From contig JACQFI010000052.1 in NCBI GenBank assembly GCA_016200135.1, positions 1 to 64,000 of the forward strand: a stretch of DNA of 64,000 nt. The letters are read 5' to 3'. The DNA is from Planctomycetota bacterium (GTDB lineage: Bacteria > Planctomycetota > SZUA-567 > H5-PLA8). The notes beneath the pieces were generated by a model. That model saw nothing but the letters and a program-made list of their open reading frames with translations, searched no databases and had not been told where the DNA came from. Each line of letters opens with the position of its first letter. Positions within the stretch are counted from its first letter, which is position 1. Shown piece after piece: positions 7,052 to 15,035 of this stretch. Both the position numbers and the translations under genes were made by a program.

Positions 7052-9088
7052 ATGGAGCTTGAAAAGAACCTGAAGTCGATCGTGCACACGCAGCTTTATC
7101 CGGGGCCGGGCAACACCGACTCGGTGGCGCGCGGCGAGGCCGACGAGCAGTACCTGCTCTCGACGCTGCAGACGCTGCTCGACGATCCGTACTTCGGAAA
7201 CGTCGAGATCACCCAGATCAAGTCGCGCAAGCTGCGCAAGAAGGCCGCGGACGCGATTAAGAAGTCGAGGAAGCAGGCCACGTACTCCTGCCAGCCGGTG
7301 CAGCTCATCAACGAAGAGCACCTCATCGATCCGGCGGACATCTGCTCGATCGTGGAGAACGAGCGCCGCAAGGCCGTCGAGCGCATCCTCGAATGCCTCG
7401 CCGAGGCCGTCGAGCTCGGCTGCAACCGCCTCGCGCTGCTCTCGGGCCAGGACCCGTCGCTCACCGGCGGCCCGCACACCGAGTCCCGCGCGGCGCAGAT
7501 CCGCGAGCTCGGCATGCGCAGCCTGATCCAGTCGCTCGACGAGATCGGCAAGGCCGCCGCGAAGCACGATATCCAGGTGCTGCTCGAGACCTTCGACCGC
7601 CGCACCAACGCCGCGGGCGAGAAGGCCTTCAAGTCCTGCCTGCTGGGCCCCACGCCCGAGGCAATCAAGGTCGCCGAGTACGTCCAGCGCGACATGGGCA
7701 ACAAGAACTTCGCGCTCATGTTCGACCTCTCGCACCTGGTCATCAACGGCGAATGCCCCAACGCGATCCGCCAGGCCGCGCCGTACCTCGGTTACTTCCA
7801 CGTCGCGAACGTGGTCCTCAACCGCAACAACCCCGGCGGTCTGCCGCGCTACGGCGACGTGCACCCGAAATTCGGCGTCGCGGACAGCGAGGTCACCACC
7901 GAGGTCCTGGAGGACTTCGTGGAGGCGCTCGTGGAGGTCGGCTTCGAAGGCCCGATCGGCTTCGAGTTCAAGCCCATCGGCAACGAGAACCCCGAGGATG
8001 TGCTGGCCGTCACCAAGTCGGTCTTCGACGAAGCGCGCAACGCGCTCGACGTTGCGATCGTGCGCAAGGCCAACTACTCGTACCGCTCCCACGACTACTT
8101 CAGCGAGGAAGTCTTCGACGAGGTCAACCGGCTGCGCATCGAACAGCCGGAACTGATCAAAAAGGAGATGCTCGCGCGCAAACGCCGCAAGACCGTCGCG
8201 CCGAACGGCTACCTGACCGTGCTCGCCGCCGACCACCCGGCGCGCTACCTGATGAGCCCGGCGGAGATGGGCAACCGCCTGGACTACATGGGCCGCATCG
8301 TCCGCGTGCTCGCGGAGTCCGACTGCGACGGCCTGATGGCGACGAGCGACGTGATCGAAGACGTCGTGCTCGCAAATTACGTCCTCAAGCAGAAGAACAA
8401 GGGCAAGGGCTTCCTGGACGAGCGCGTCCTGATGGCCTGCGTCAACCGCACGGGCCTCGCGGGCATCGACCATGAACTCATGGACCGCGAGTCGAGCTAC
8501 CTGACCGCCAAGCGCATCCAGGAGATGAACCTCGACGCGGCCAAGATGCTGCTGCGGATTCCGATCAAGCCCGACAGCCGCGACCGCTTCGCCGTCGAGA
8601 CGATGGAACGTTGCGCGAAGCTCATCGCGGAATGCGTGGACCTCAAAATCCCCATGTTCCTCGAACCACTCGCCGTCGACCGCAAGCCCGAGGGCGGCTA
8701 CACCGTCGTCGAACAGCCCGATTGGCTGATCAAAGTGATGGGCGTCGCGTCGGCGCTGGGCCATTCGAGCGCCTACACGTGGCTCAAGATTCCCTACTGC
8801 CACAACTACGACCGCGTGGTGAAAGCCACGACGCTGCCGATCCTGATGCTGGGCGGCCCAAGCACCGGCAAGCCGGCGGGCACGATCGAGAACTTCGTCC
8901 GCGGCATGGGCGCCGGCGCGAACGTGCGCGGCGCGCTCGTCGGCCGCAACGTCGTCTTCCCCGGCAGCGACGACCCGGCCGTGATCGCGCAGGCGATCCA
9001 CCTCGTCGTCCACGAACGCTGCACCGCGCTCGAAGCGATCAATAAAGTGAAGGACCGCCGCGGCGCGAACATGGACCGGTTCAAATAA
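7052..9088 (+). CDS. Fusion of a xylose-isomerase-like TIM barrel and a Cgl0159-like class I aldolase
   Basis: This 678-residue protein joins two enzyme folds. Residues ~1-320 resemble sugar-phosphate isomerase/epimerase TIM barrels, with likely metal ligands E179 (LLETFD), D225 and H228 (FDLSH) and E305 (GFEFKP). Residues ~370-670 resemble the Cgl0159-like DeoC/LacD aldolase family, including LAADHPARY, KMLLRIPI and SAYTWLKIPY, in which K579 is the likely Schiff-base lysine. An isomerase feeding an aldolase on one chain suggests sequential catalysis: ketose formation, then carbon-carbon cleavage. A good AAGGAG at 7035-7040 precedes the ATG. It is the first enzyme gene after the DeoR regulator. 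The substrate is unknown; the link of Cgl0159 relatives to inositol-type gene clusters is family knowledge, not evidence for this gene. Confidence 0.8.
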   Translation: MELEKNLKSIVHTQLYPGPGNTDSVARGEADEQYLLSTLQTLLDDPYFGNVEITQIKSRKLRKKAADAIKKSRKQATYSCQPVQLINEEHLIDPADICSIVENERRKAVERILECLAEAVELGCNRLALLSGQDPSLTGGPHTESRAAQIRELGMRSLIQSLDEIGKAAAKHDIQVLLETFDRRTNAAGEKAFKSCLLGPTPEAIKVAEYVQRDMGNKNFALMFDLSHLVINGECPNAIRQAAPYLGYFHVANVVLNRNNPGGLPRYGDVHPKFGVADSEVTTEVLEDFVEALVEVGFEGPIGFEFKPIGNENPEDVLAVTKSVFDEARNALDVAIVRKANYSYRSHDYFSEEVFDEVNRLRIEQPELIKKEMLARKRRKTVAPNGYLTVLAADHPARYLMSPAEMGNRLDYMGRIVRVLAESDCDGLMATSDVIEDVVLANYVLKQKNKGKGFLDERVLMACVNRTGLAGIDHELMDRESSYLTAKRIQEMNLDAAKMLLRIPIKPDSRDRFAVETMERCAKLIAECVDLKIPMFLEPLAVDRKPEGGYTVVEQPDWLIKVMGVASALGHSSAYTWLKIPYCHNYDRVVKATTLPILMLGGPSTGKPAGTIENFVRGMGAGANVRGALVGRNVVFPGSDDPAVIAQAIHLVVHERCTALEAINKVKDRRGANMDRFK

Positions 9089-9167
9089 CATCGGTTAAGA
9101 GTTCATGGTTTGTGGTTCGTAGTTTTGGTTCTTGGTTCTTCTAATTTGGTTCTTAAGGAGTTCAGTG

Positions 9168-9545
9168 ATGTCGCAGCCGGTCAAGATCACCGTCGCGGAG
9201 TTCGCCGGGCGCAAGTGCGCGAGCACGGGCTCGAAGTGGGAGCCCAAGATGGGCTACTCGCGCGCGGTGCGCAGCGGGAACTTCATCGCGGTTACCGGAA
9301 CCGTGGGCATCAACGCCGACGGCACGTACTCCAAGTCGCTGGCCGACCAGACGCGGCGCTCGCTGGAGATCGTGCAGGCGGCGATTGAGGCGCTCGGCGG
9401 CAAAGTCGAGCACGTGATCCGCACGCGGATGTTTGTCACCGACGTGAGCAAGTGGGAGCAGGTCGCCTCCGTGCACGGCGACGTATTCAAGAACATCCGC
9501 CCGGCGACGACCATCGTCGAGGTCGCGAAGCTGATCGACGCCTAG
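9168..9545 (+). CDS. ridA: RidA/YjgF-family enamine/imine deaminase
   Basis: A 125-residue Rid protein; members hydrolyse reactive enamines and imines made by PLP enzymes. The conserved substrate-carboxylate-binding arginine is R111 in IRPATTIVEV, and the family's SGNFIAVTGTVG core is present. The frame extends upstream, but TAAGGAG at 9154-9160 lies 7 bases before the ATG at 9168 and family alignment starts here. It lies between the isomerase-aldolase fusion and the transketolase genes, so it may protect this pathway or act on an unsaturated intermediate. The preceding 79 bp is a GGTTCTT-rich simple sequence. Confidence 0.9.
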   Translation: MSQPVKITVAEFAGRKCASTGSKWEPKMGYSRAVRSGNFIAVTGTVGINADGTYSKSLADQTRRSLEIVQAAIEALGGKVEHVIRTRMFVTDVSKWEQVASVHGDVFKNIRPATTIVEVAKLIDA

Positions 9546-9587
9546 GCGCAGATAGAGATCGAAGCGGACGCGGTGATACCAGGAGCT

Positions 9588-9650
9588 TGAATTTTCGATT
9601 TGCGATTTTGGATTTTAGATTTGAACAGCGAAAGCTTCTCAAATCCAAAA
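9588..9650. repeat. GATTTT/TTTAGATTT simple dispersed repeat
   Basis: The gap between the ridA-like gene and the transketolase subunit carries alternating ATTTTCGATTT, GCGATTTTGG and ATTTTAGATTTG words. It is AT-rich against its surroundings and resembles the T-rich unit near 651-929, suggesting one dispersed intergenic family. Confidence 0.4.
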
Positions 9651-9664
9651 TGGATGGAGTCTTC

Positions 9665-10549
9665 ATGCCGAAGCCGGACATCAAAGCCCTGAAGCAGAAG
9701 TCGCAGGAGATCCGCCGCGACGTGCTGATCGCCACCACCACGGCGGGCAGCGGCCACCCGGGCGGCTCGATGTCCACCTGCGATTACGCGACCGCGCTTT
9801 TCTTCTACAAGGCGCGCCTCGACCCGCGCAATCCCAAGTGGGACCGCCGCGACTACATCTTCTTCAGCCACGGCCACATCAACCCGCTCATCTACGCGCT
9901 GCTCGTGCACGCGGGCTACGTGGAACGCATCGAGTACCTCACGACGCTGCGCAAGTTCCGCAGCAAGTTCCAGGGCCACCCGAGCGCGCACCACTGCCCG
10001 GGCATCGAAGTCTGTTCGGGCTCGCTCGGCCAGGGCTTCGGCGTATCGTGCGGCGTGGCGATGAGCATGAAGCGGCAGAAGAAGTCCAACCGCGTCTACA
10101 CGCTGATGGGCGACGGCGAGCAGCAGGAAGGCAGCATCTGGGAAGCGGCCATGTGCGCCGCACACTACAAGCTCGACAACCTCTGCGCGATGGTGGACCT
10201 CAACGGCCTGCAGATCGACGGCAAGACCGCGGACGTGCTCAACGTCGAACCCCTCGCGGATAAATACCGCGCCTTCAACTGGAACGTGCTCGAGATCGAC
10301 GGCCACGACATGCAGGCCTGCTGCGACGCGCTCGACGCTGCCGAACAGGCGAAGGGCAAGCCCACGATCGTGATCGCGAAGACGATCATGGGCAAGGGCG
10401 TAAAGTGGATGGAGAACGACGAGAAGTGGCACGGCGCGCCGATCCCGAAAGACAAACTCGCCTCCAACATCGAGGAACTCGGCTTCGACAAGAGCCACGC
10501 GAACATTCAGGAGTACCAGGGTCACAAGACGGACAAACTGACGGTGTAA
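9665..10549 (+). CDS. Transketolase, N-terminal subunit
   Basis: At 294 residues this is the thiamine-diphosphate-binding (PP) half of a split transketolase. The binding motif begins at G149-D150-G151 (GDGEQQEGSIWEAA) and ends near VDLNGLQ around residue 180; GSLGQGFG precedes it. The partner half is encoded just downstream. Split transketolases occur in many bacteria and in dedicated sugar pathways, where they move two-carbon units between sugar phosphates or act on unusual ketoses. ATG 9665 has a GGAG 5 bases upstream; an ATG at 9650 in the same frame is a weaker choice. The stop is 10 bases before the next small gene, pointing to a tight operon. Confidence 0.9.
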   Translation: MPKPDIKALKQKSQEIRRDVLIATTTAGSGHPGGSMSTCDYATALFFYKARLDPRNPKWDRRDYIFFSHGHINPLIYALLVHAGYVERIEYLTTLRKFRSKFQGHPSAHHCPGIEVCSGSLGQGFGVSCGVAMSMKRQKKSNRVYTLMGDGEQQEGSIWEAAMCAAHYKLDNLCAMVDLNGLQIDGKTADVLNVEPLADKYRAFNWNVLEIDGHDMQACCDALDAAEQAKGKPTIVIAKTIMGKGVKWMENDEKWHGAPIPKDKLASNIEELGFDKSHANIQEYQGHKTDKLTV

Positions 10550-10559
10550 GAGGTCAATC

Positions 10560-10718
10560 ATGCTGCTGCTTGCGGGCGCTGTCTGTATTGCGCTGATCAT
10601 AGTGGCGATCCGAAGCATGAATTCGTCATCGGAATTCAGTGATGGACCGTTCCGGCAGGCGATGAAGAAGTCGAAAGAAGAGCAGGACGACGAAGAGAGC
10701 GCCCATAGGGGAGAGTAA
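10560..10718 (+). CDS. 52-residue single-pass membrane micro-protein
   Basis: I do not recognise this protein. It begins MLLLAGAVCIALIIVAI, one hydrophobic helix of about 16 residues starting at the N-terminus. A 35-residue tail very rich in Lys, Glu and Asp follows (KKSKEEQDDEES). AGAGG (10549-10553) lies 6 bases before the ATG, and its stop is 4 bases before the TTG start of the next gene, with the next gene's ribosome site inside its end. This tight packing between two transketolase subunit genes argues for a real gene. It could anchor the enzyme at the membrane, but that is only a guess. Confidence 0.55.
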   Translation: MLLLAGAVCIALIIVAIRSMNSSSEFSDGPFRQAMKKSKEEQDDEESAHRGE

Positions 10719-10722
10719 AGCC

Positions 10723-11674
10723 TTGCCTGAAATGATTCCCACTCGCTTTGGTTATAGCGACGGATTGCTTGAACTTGGCGCGACCAATCCGCGGGTCGTC
10801 GTGCTCGATGCCGACCTCGCGCGCTCGACGACGACTGAGAAGTTCCAGAAGAAGTATCCGGACCGCTTCTTCGAGATGGGCATCTGCGAGCAGAACATGA
10901 TGGTGGTGGCCGCGGGGATGGCGGTTGCGGGCGATATTCCCTTCGCGACGGATTACGGCGTTTTTCCTCCTCGGCCGCGCCATGGACCAGCTCCGCGTGA
11001 CCGTCTGCTACACGCATTTGAACGTGAAGCTCGGCGGCGCGCACGCGGGCGTCAGCGTCGGCGCCGACGGCGCGACGCACCAGGCGCTCGAAGAGGTCGC
11101 GTGGACGCGCTGCCTGCCGGGCATGACCGTAATCGTGCCCGCGGACTACCACGACACGGTGAAGGCCGTCAAAGCCGTCGCGGAAGTCTACGGGCCGTGC
11201 TACATCCGCTTCGGCCGCGCGCCGATGCCGGTGGTTACGAAGAAGGAAGACCCGTTCGTGATCGGGCGCGGCAACATGTACCGCGACGGCAAGGACGTCA
11301 CGATCTTCTCGATGGGCGCGATGCTCTGGCAGAGCCTGATCGCCGCGGAGGAACTCAGCGCGAAGGGCATCCAGGCCCGCGTCGTCAACATGCACACGGT
11401 CAAGCCGCTCGACGAAGAAGCGGTGCTCGCTGCCGCGCGCGAGACCGGCGCCATCGTCACCGCCGAAGAGCACCAGTATTTCGGCGGACTGGGCAGCGCC
11501 GTCGCGGAAGTGCTCGTCGAGAACCACCCCTGTCCGATGAAGCGCGTGGGCGTGAAGGACCGCTTCGGCGAATCGGGCACGCCAGACGAACTCTTCCGCG
11601 AGTACGGCTTGTTGGCCGAGGACATCATCAAGGCCGCGTATGACGTACTCGAACGCAAGCACCACAAAAAATAG
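10723..11674 (+). pseudogene. Transketolase, C-terminal subunit, interrupted by a one-base frameshift
   Basis: The product would be the ~316-residue pyrimidine-binding and C-terminal half of the split transketolase. The first part (FGYSDGLLELG to FATDYGVF) is in one frame and the rest (LLGRAMDQLRVTVCY to the end) is shifted by +1. The break is at a run of five Ts at 10961-10965; removing one T gives the expected FATDYGVFLLGRAMDQ. The rest of both parts is intact, so this is a recent mutation or a sequencing/assembly error in a homopolymer. TTG at 10723 is the likely start, because AGGGGAGAG ends 8 bases upstream; ATG 10732 is the alternative. If the frameshift is real, the transketolase pair is dead in this strain. 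Confidence 0.8.
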
Positions 11675-11817
11675 CACGTCGCGCAGCCAGCAGAATACCG
11701 CCGCAGGACAGCAGAAAAACAAAGGTCTTTACCCGCCCCGCCGATTGCAGCGAAGCCGGGATTGATGGAAAATACAAGGAGCGTGAAGTTCATTCTCGGG
11801 CCCGAGGGAACCAAGCG

Positions 11818-12816
11818 ATGGCAGGCGACAAGACATTCGGAGTGGGTATCGTGGGGCTGGGCATGGGGCACGCATGCTGCCCGTGGGTGATCGAATCGCC
11901 CGGCTGCCGGCTCGTTGCGGTCTGCGACAACAATGCGGAACGCCTGAAGCGCAGCACCGACCAGTTCAAGGTCGCCGGCTACACGAACTACGACGAACTG
12001 CTCGCCAGCAAGGACATCGACTTTGTCTACATCATGACGCCCAGCGGCATGCACGCCGACATGGGCATTAAGGCCGCGCAGAAGGGCAAGCACGTCTGCG
12101 TCGCCAAGCCGATGGACGTCACGCTCGAAAAGTGCGACGCGCTGATCGAGGCCTGCCGCAAGGCCAACGTGCTCTGCGCGGTGGACTTCAATGGCCGCTT
12201 CGCCGACCTGCAGCAGAAGATCCGCTACGCGCTCGACGTGGGCCTCTTCGGGAAGCTCATCCTCGGCGAGGCGCGCCTGAAGTGGTACCGCAGCGACCAG
12301 TACTATTCCGCGGGCGGCTGGCGCGGCACCTGGAAGATGGACGGCGGCGGGTCGCTCGCGAACCAGACCATCCACCAGATCGACCAGCTCCAATGGTTCA
12401 TGGGCGCCGTCGATTGCGTCAGCGCCGCCGAAGTCGGCATCTTTGCACACAGCGGCATCGAGACCGAGGACCTCGGCATGGCGCTGCTGCGCTTCAAGAA
12501 CGGCGCGGTTGGCTCGATCCTCGGAACCACCACGTTCCCCAAGGACTACTACGCGGGCCTCGAGATCCACGGCACCGAAGGCGCGGTGAACGCCATGCGC
12601 GGCGCGCCGGAGTGGCTCTTCCACGACAAGACGCGCGAGGAGAAGTTGCAGCGCGCGAGCGCCTTCAAGACGAGCGTCGAGAACATGGCCGCGGTGCTGA
12701 ACGGCAAGACGGACAAGCTGATCTGCGACGGCCTCGAGGGCCGCAAGAGCATCGAGGTGCTCACTGCCGTCTACCGCAGCGCGCGCGAGCGCAAAGAGAT
12801 CAAGCTGCCCTTATAG
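11818..12816 (+). CDS. Gfo/Idh/MocA-family NAD(P)-dependent oxidoreductase
   Basis: This 332-residue protein has the family's N-terminal Rossmann domain (GVGIVGLGMGH at residues ~8-18) and C-terminal alpha/beta substrate domain. The usual EKP signature appears as AKPM with the catalytic lysine kept (K97). The second signature, GGGSLANQTIHQIDQL, supplies the His and Asp. Family members oxidise or reduce hydroxyls of sugars, inositols and sugar acids. Its place inside the transketolase-aldolase locus suggests it oxidises the entering substrate or an intermediate. The 143 bp before it show no gene. The substrate cannot be told from sequence. Confidence 0.9.
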   Translation: MAGDKTFGVGIVGLGMGHACCPWVIESPGCRLVAVCDNNAERLKRSTDQFKVAGYTNYDELLASKDIDFVYIMTPSGMHADMGIKAAQKGKHVCVAKPMDVTLEKCDALIEACRKANVLCAVDFNGRFADLQQKIRYALDVGLFGKLILGEARLKWYRSDQYYSAGGWRGTWKMDGGGSLANQTIHQIDQLQWFMGAVDCVSAAEVGIFAHSGIETEDLGMALLRFKNGAVGSILGTTTFPKDYYAGLEIHGTEGAVNAMRGAPEWLFHDKTREEKLQRASAFKTSVENMAAVLNGKTDKLICDGLEGRKSIEVLTAVYRSARERKEIKLPL

Positions 12817-12831
12817 CGAAGGATGTGGCGG

Positions 12832-14190
12832 ATGTTTGACGATCAGCGAAGCCACGCGACCGATTCCCTGCTTTATCGCGACATGTTCGGCACGGCTGAG
12901 ATGCGCGCGATATTTGCGGATACGGCGCTGGTGAAATATTGGCTGGATGTAGAGGCCGCGCTGGCGCAGGCCGAAGCAGCCGCGGGATTGATCCCGCTTG
13001 CCGCCGGCGAATCCATTCGTGAAGCTTGCCGCATGAAAAATACCGACATGGCGGCGCTCAGTAAGGGCGCTGCGTTGGTCGGTTATCCCATCCTGACCTT
13101 GGTGCGCCAGATCGAAAAGGCCGCGGGTCCGCAAGCCGGCGGCTATGTGCATTGGGGCGCGACCACGCAGGATATCATGGACACCGCAACTGCTTTGCAG
13201 GCGCGCGACGCAAGGAAACTGGTGCTTGCGGATGTTCAGGCCGTAACCGAAAAATTTGAAGCGCTTGCGCGCTCTCACCGCGACACCGCGATGGCGGGCC
13301 GTACCCACGGACAGCAGGCCCTGCCGATCACGTTTGGATACAAAATGGCCGTGTATGTCGCGGAGTTGCGCCGGCACCGCGAGCGGTTGGAGGGCGTTGC
13401 GCCGCGGATGGAATTCGTGGAGTTCGCGGGTGCTTCCGGAACGCTGGCTTCGGTAGGCGCGGCGGGCTTGGACGTACAGCGGCGCATGGCCGAAATCCTC
13501 GGATTGCGCGTGCCGCCCATTGCCTGGCACACCAGCCGGGATGGGCTGGCCGAATTCGTGTGCGTGCTGGCCATGTTGTCGGCCACATTGGCCAAATTCG
13601 CGCAGGAAATCGCGCTGCTTCAGCGCACGGAGATCGGAGAAGTCGAGGAAGGCTACGTGCCCGGTCGCGGCGGGTCGAGCACCATGCCACAAAAACGCAA
13701 TCCCATCGCCAGCGAGGCCATCATTGGCGCGAGCAGGCTCGTGCGCCAAATGGCGCCCGCCATGCTGGATGCCATGCTTCACGACAACGAACGCGCCACC
13801 GGCCCGTGGCATACCGAGTGGCTGGCGCTTCCTGAAGCGGCGGTCCTGACGCATGGCATTCTGCGCAAGACCCACGAGATTCTGGAAGGCCTTGTAGTCC
13901 GGCCAGAACGAATGCTGGAAAACCTGGGCATCTCAAAAGGCCTGATCAATGCCGAAGCGGTGATGATGTCGCTTGCCAGGCACGTCGGACGCCAGGAGGC
14001 TCACGATATCGTTTACAAGGCATCCATGCGCGCGGTCGAAAGTGGGCGCGCGCTGCGCGCGGAATTGCTTGCCGAGCCGGCATTTGCCAAACACGTTTCC
14101 ATCGAGGAAATGGATCGCCTGCTCGACCCGCGCAACTATTTGGGCCTCTCGGCTGCGTTCGTGGATCATGTCCTTCGTGAGAGCAAATAA
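12832..14190 (+). CDS. Fumarase/aspartase-superfamily lyase, PcaB/adenylosuccinate-lyase type
   Basis: The 452-residue protein carries the superfamily signature GSSTMPQKRNP at residues 281-291 and a GRTHGQQ motif with H159. It looks closest to 3-carboxy-cis,cis-muconate cycloisomerase and adenylosuccinate-lyase-like proteins, which add or eliminate across a carboxylate-bearing carbon pair. No other protocatechuate gene is present, so classical PcaB function is unlikely. ATG 12832 has GAAGG 9 bases upstream, whereas ATG 12823 abuts it. Codon use stands out: TTG, GAA, AAA and ATT are common here, while neighbours favour CTC/CTG, GAG and AAG. The gene may have entered the operon by transfer. A role in removing a group from a sugar-acid intermediate is an inference. 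Confidence 0.8.
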   Translation: MFDDQRSHATDSLLYRDMFGTAEMRAIFADTALVKYWLDVEAALAQAEAAAGLIPLAAGESIREACRMKNTDMAALSKGAALVGYPILTLVRQIEKAAGPQAGGYVHWGATTQDIMDTATALQARDARKLVLADVQAVTEKFEALARSHRDTAMAGRTHGQQALPITFGYKMAVYVAELRRHRERLEGVAPRMEFVEFAGASGTLASVGAAGLDVQRRMAEILGLRVPPIAWHTSRDGLAEFVCVLAMLSATLAKFAQEIALLQRTEIGEVEEGYVPGRGGSSTMPQKRNPIASEAIIGASRLVRQMAPAMLDAMLHDNERATGPWHTEWLALPEAAVLTHGILRKTHEILEGLVVRPERMLENLGISKGLINAEAVMMSLARHVGRQEAHDIVYKASMRAVESGRALRAELLAEPAFAKHVSIEEMDRLLDPRNYLGLSAAFVDHVLRESK

Positions 14191-14207
14191 CTGGATTCGG
14201 AGCCACC

Positions 14208-15026
14208 ATGCGTTTTGCCATCTGCAACGAGCAATACGAGAACTGGTCGATCGAGAAGGCCTTTGCGCACGCGGCGAAGACCGGCTACCAGGGCGTCGAG
14301 GTCGCGCCGTTCACGCTCGCCGACGACTGCCGCGAAGTCAGCGCGGCGCGCCGCGCCGAGATTCGCGCCGCGGCAAAGAAGGAAGGCATCGAGGTCATCG
14401 GGTTGCACTGGCTTTTGCTCAAGCCGCCGGGGCTGCATATCAATTCGAGAGACGCGGCCGTGCGGAAGAAGACCGAAGAGTACGTCGAGGCACTGATCGC
14501 GCTTTGCGCGGATCTCGGCGGCACGATCATGGTCTGGGGCAGCCCCAAGCAGCGCGCCGTGCTGCCCGGCGACACGTGGTCCGACGCGTATAAGCGCCTG
14601 ATCGACGGCCTGCAGCGCCTGGGCGCGAAGGCGCACGCGAAGGGCATCACGATCGCGTTCGAGCCGCTCGGGCCGCGCGACAACTGCAACTTGATCAATA
14701 CGATGGGCGAAGGCACGCGGCTCGTGGAGGACGTGAACTCGCCCGGCGTGAAGCTGCATCTGGATGTGAAGGCGCTGTCCACCGAAGGCCGACCCATCGC
14801 CGAGACGATCCGCCTTGAAGGCGGCAAGCATCTGAAGCACTTCCACGCGAACGATCCCAACCTGCGCGGGCCGGGCATGGGCGAGATGGCCTTCGAACCG
14901 ATCATGCAGGCGCTGAAGGACGTGAAGTACGATGGCTGGGTCTCGGTCGAGGTCTTCGACTTCACGCCGGGGCCGGAAGCCACGGCGGAGATCAGCCTGC
15001 GCACCCTCAAACGAGCATTAGCTTAG
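14208..15026 (+). CDS. Sugar-phosphate isomerase/epimerase, xylose-isomerase-like TIM barrel
   Basis: A 272-residue single-domain TIM barrel of the AP-endonuclease-2/xylose-isomerase-like family. Likely divalent-metal ligands are E152 (AFEPLG), D186 (HLDVKA), H213 (HFHAND) and E248 (VSVEVFD), in the expected order at the ends of strands. Members epimerise or isomerise keto-sugars and inosoles. GGAG 5 bases upstream supports the start. It is the second such barrel in the locus, the first being fused to the aldolase, which suggests two isomerisation or epimerisation steps. The next gene starts 9 bases downstream, so both are surely co-transcribed. Confidence 0.88.
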   Translation: MRFAICNEQYENWSIEKAFAHAAKTGYQGVEVAPFTLADDCREVSAARRAEIRAAAKKEGIEVIGLHWLLLKPPGLHINSRDAAVRKKTEEYVEALIALCADLGGTIMVWGSPKQRAVLPGDTWSDAYKRLIDGLQRLGAKAHAKGITIAFEPLGPRDNCNLINTMGEGTRLVEDVNSPGVKLHLDVKALSTEGRPIAETIRLEGGKHLKHFHANDPNLRGPGMGEMAFEPIMQALKDVKYDGWVSVEVFDFTPGPEATAEISLRTLKRALA

Positions 15027-15035
15027 GAGATCAAA

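Noticed and set aside
6146..9091. A 981-codon open frame on the minus strand across the regulator and the isomerase-aldolase gene
   Set aside because: It is the mirror of two well-supported plus-strand genes in high-GC DNA; its translation is His/Ala/Arg/Val/Asp-rich without family resemblance or a ribosome site.
10955..10975. Programmed ribosomal frameshift in the transketolase C subunit
   Set aside because: The gene needs a +1 shift at GTT TTT CCT, which matches no known slippery site or stop-codon context; mutation or sequencing error is simpler.
12823..12831. Earlier ATG for the lyase gene
   Set aside because: The ribosome-site-like GAAGG directly abuts this ATG, leaving no spacer, while ATG 12832 has a 9-base spacer.
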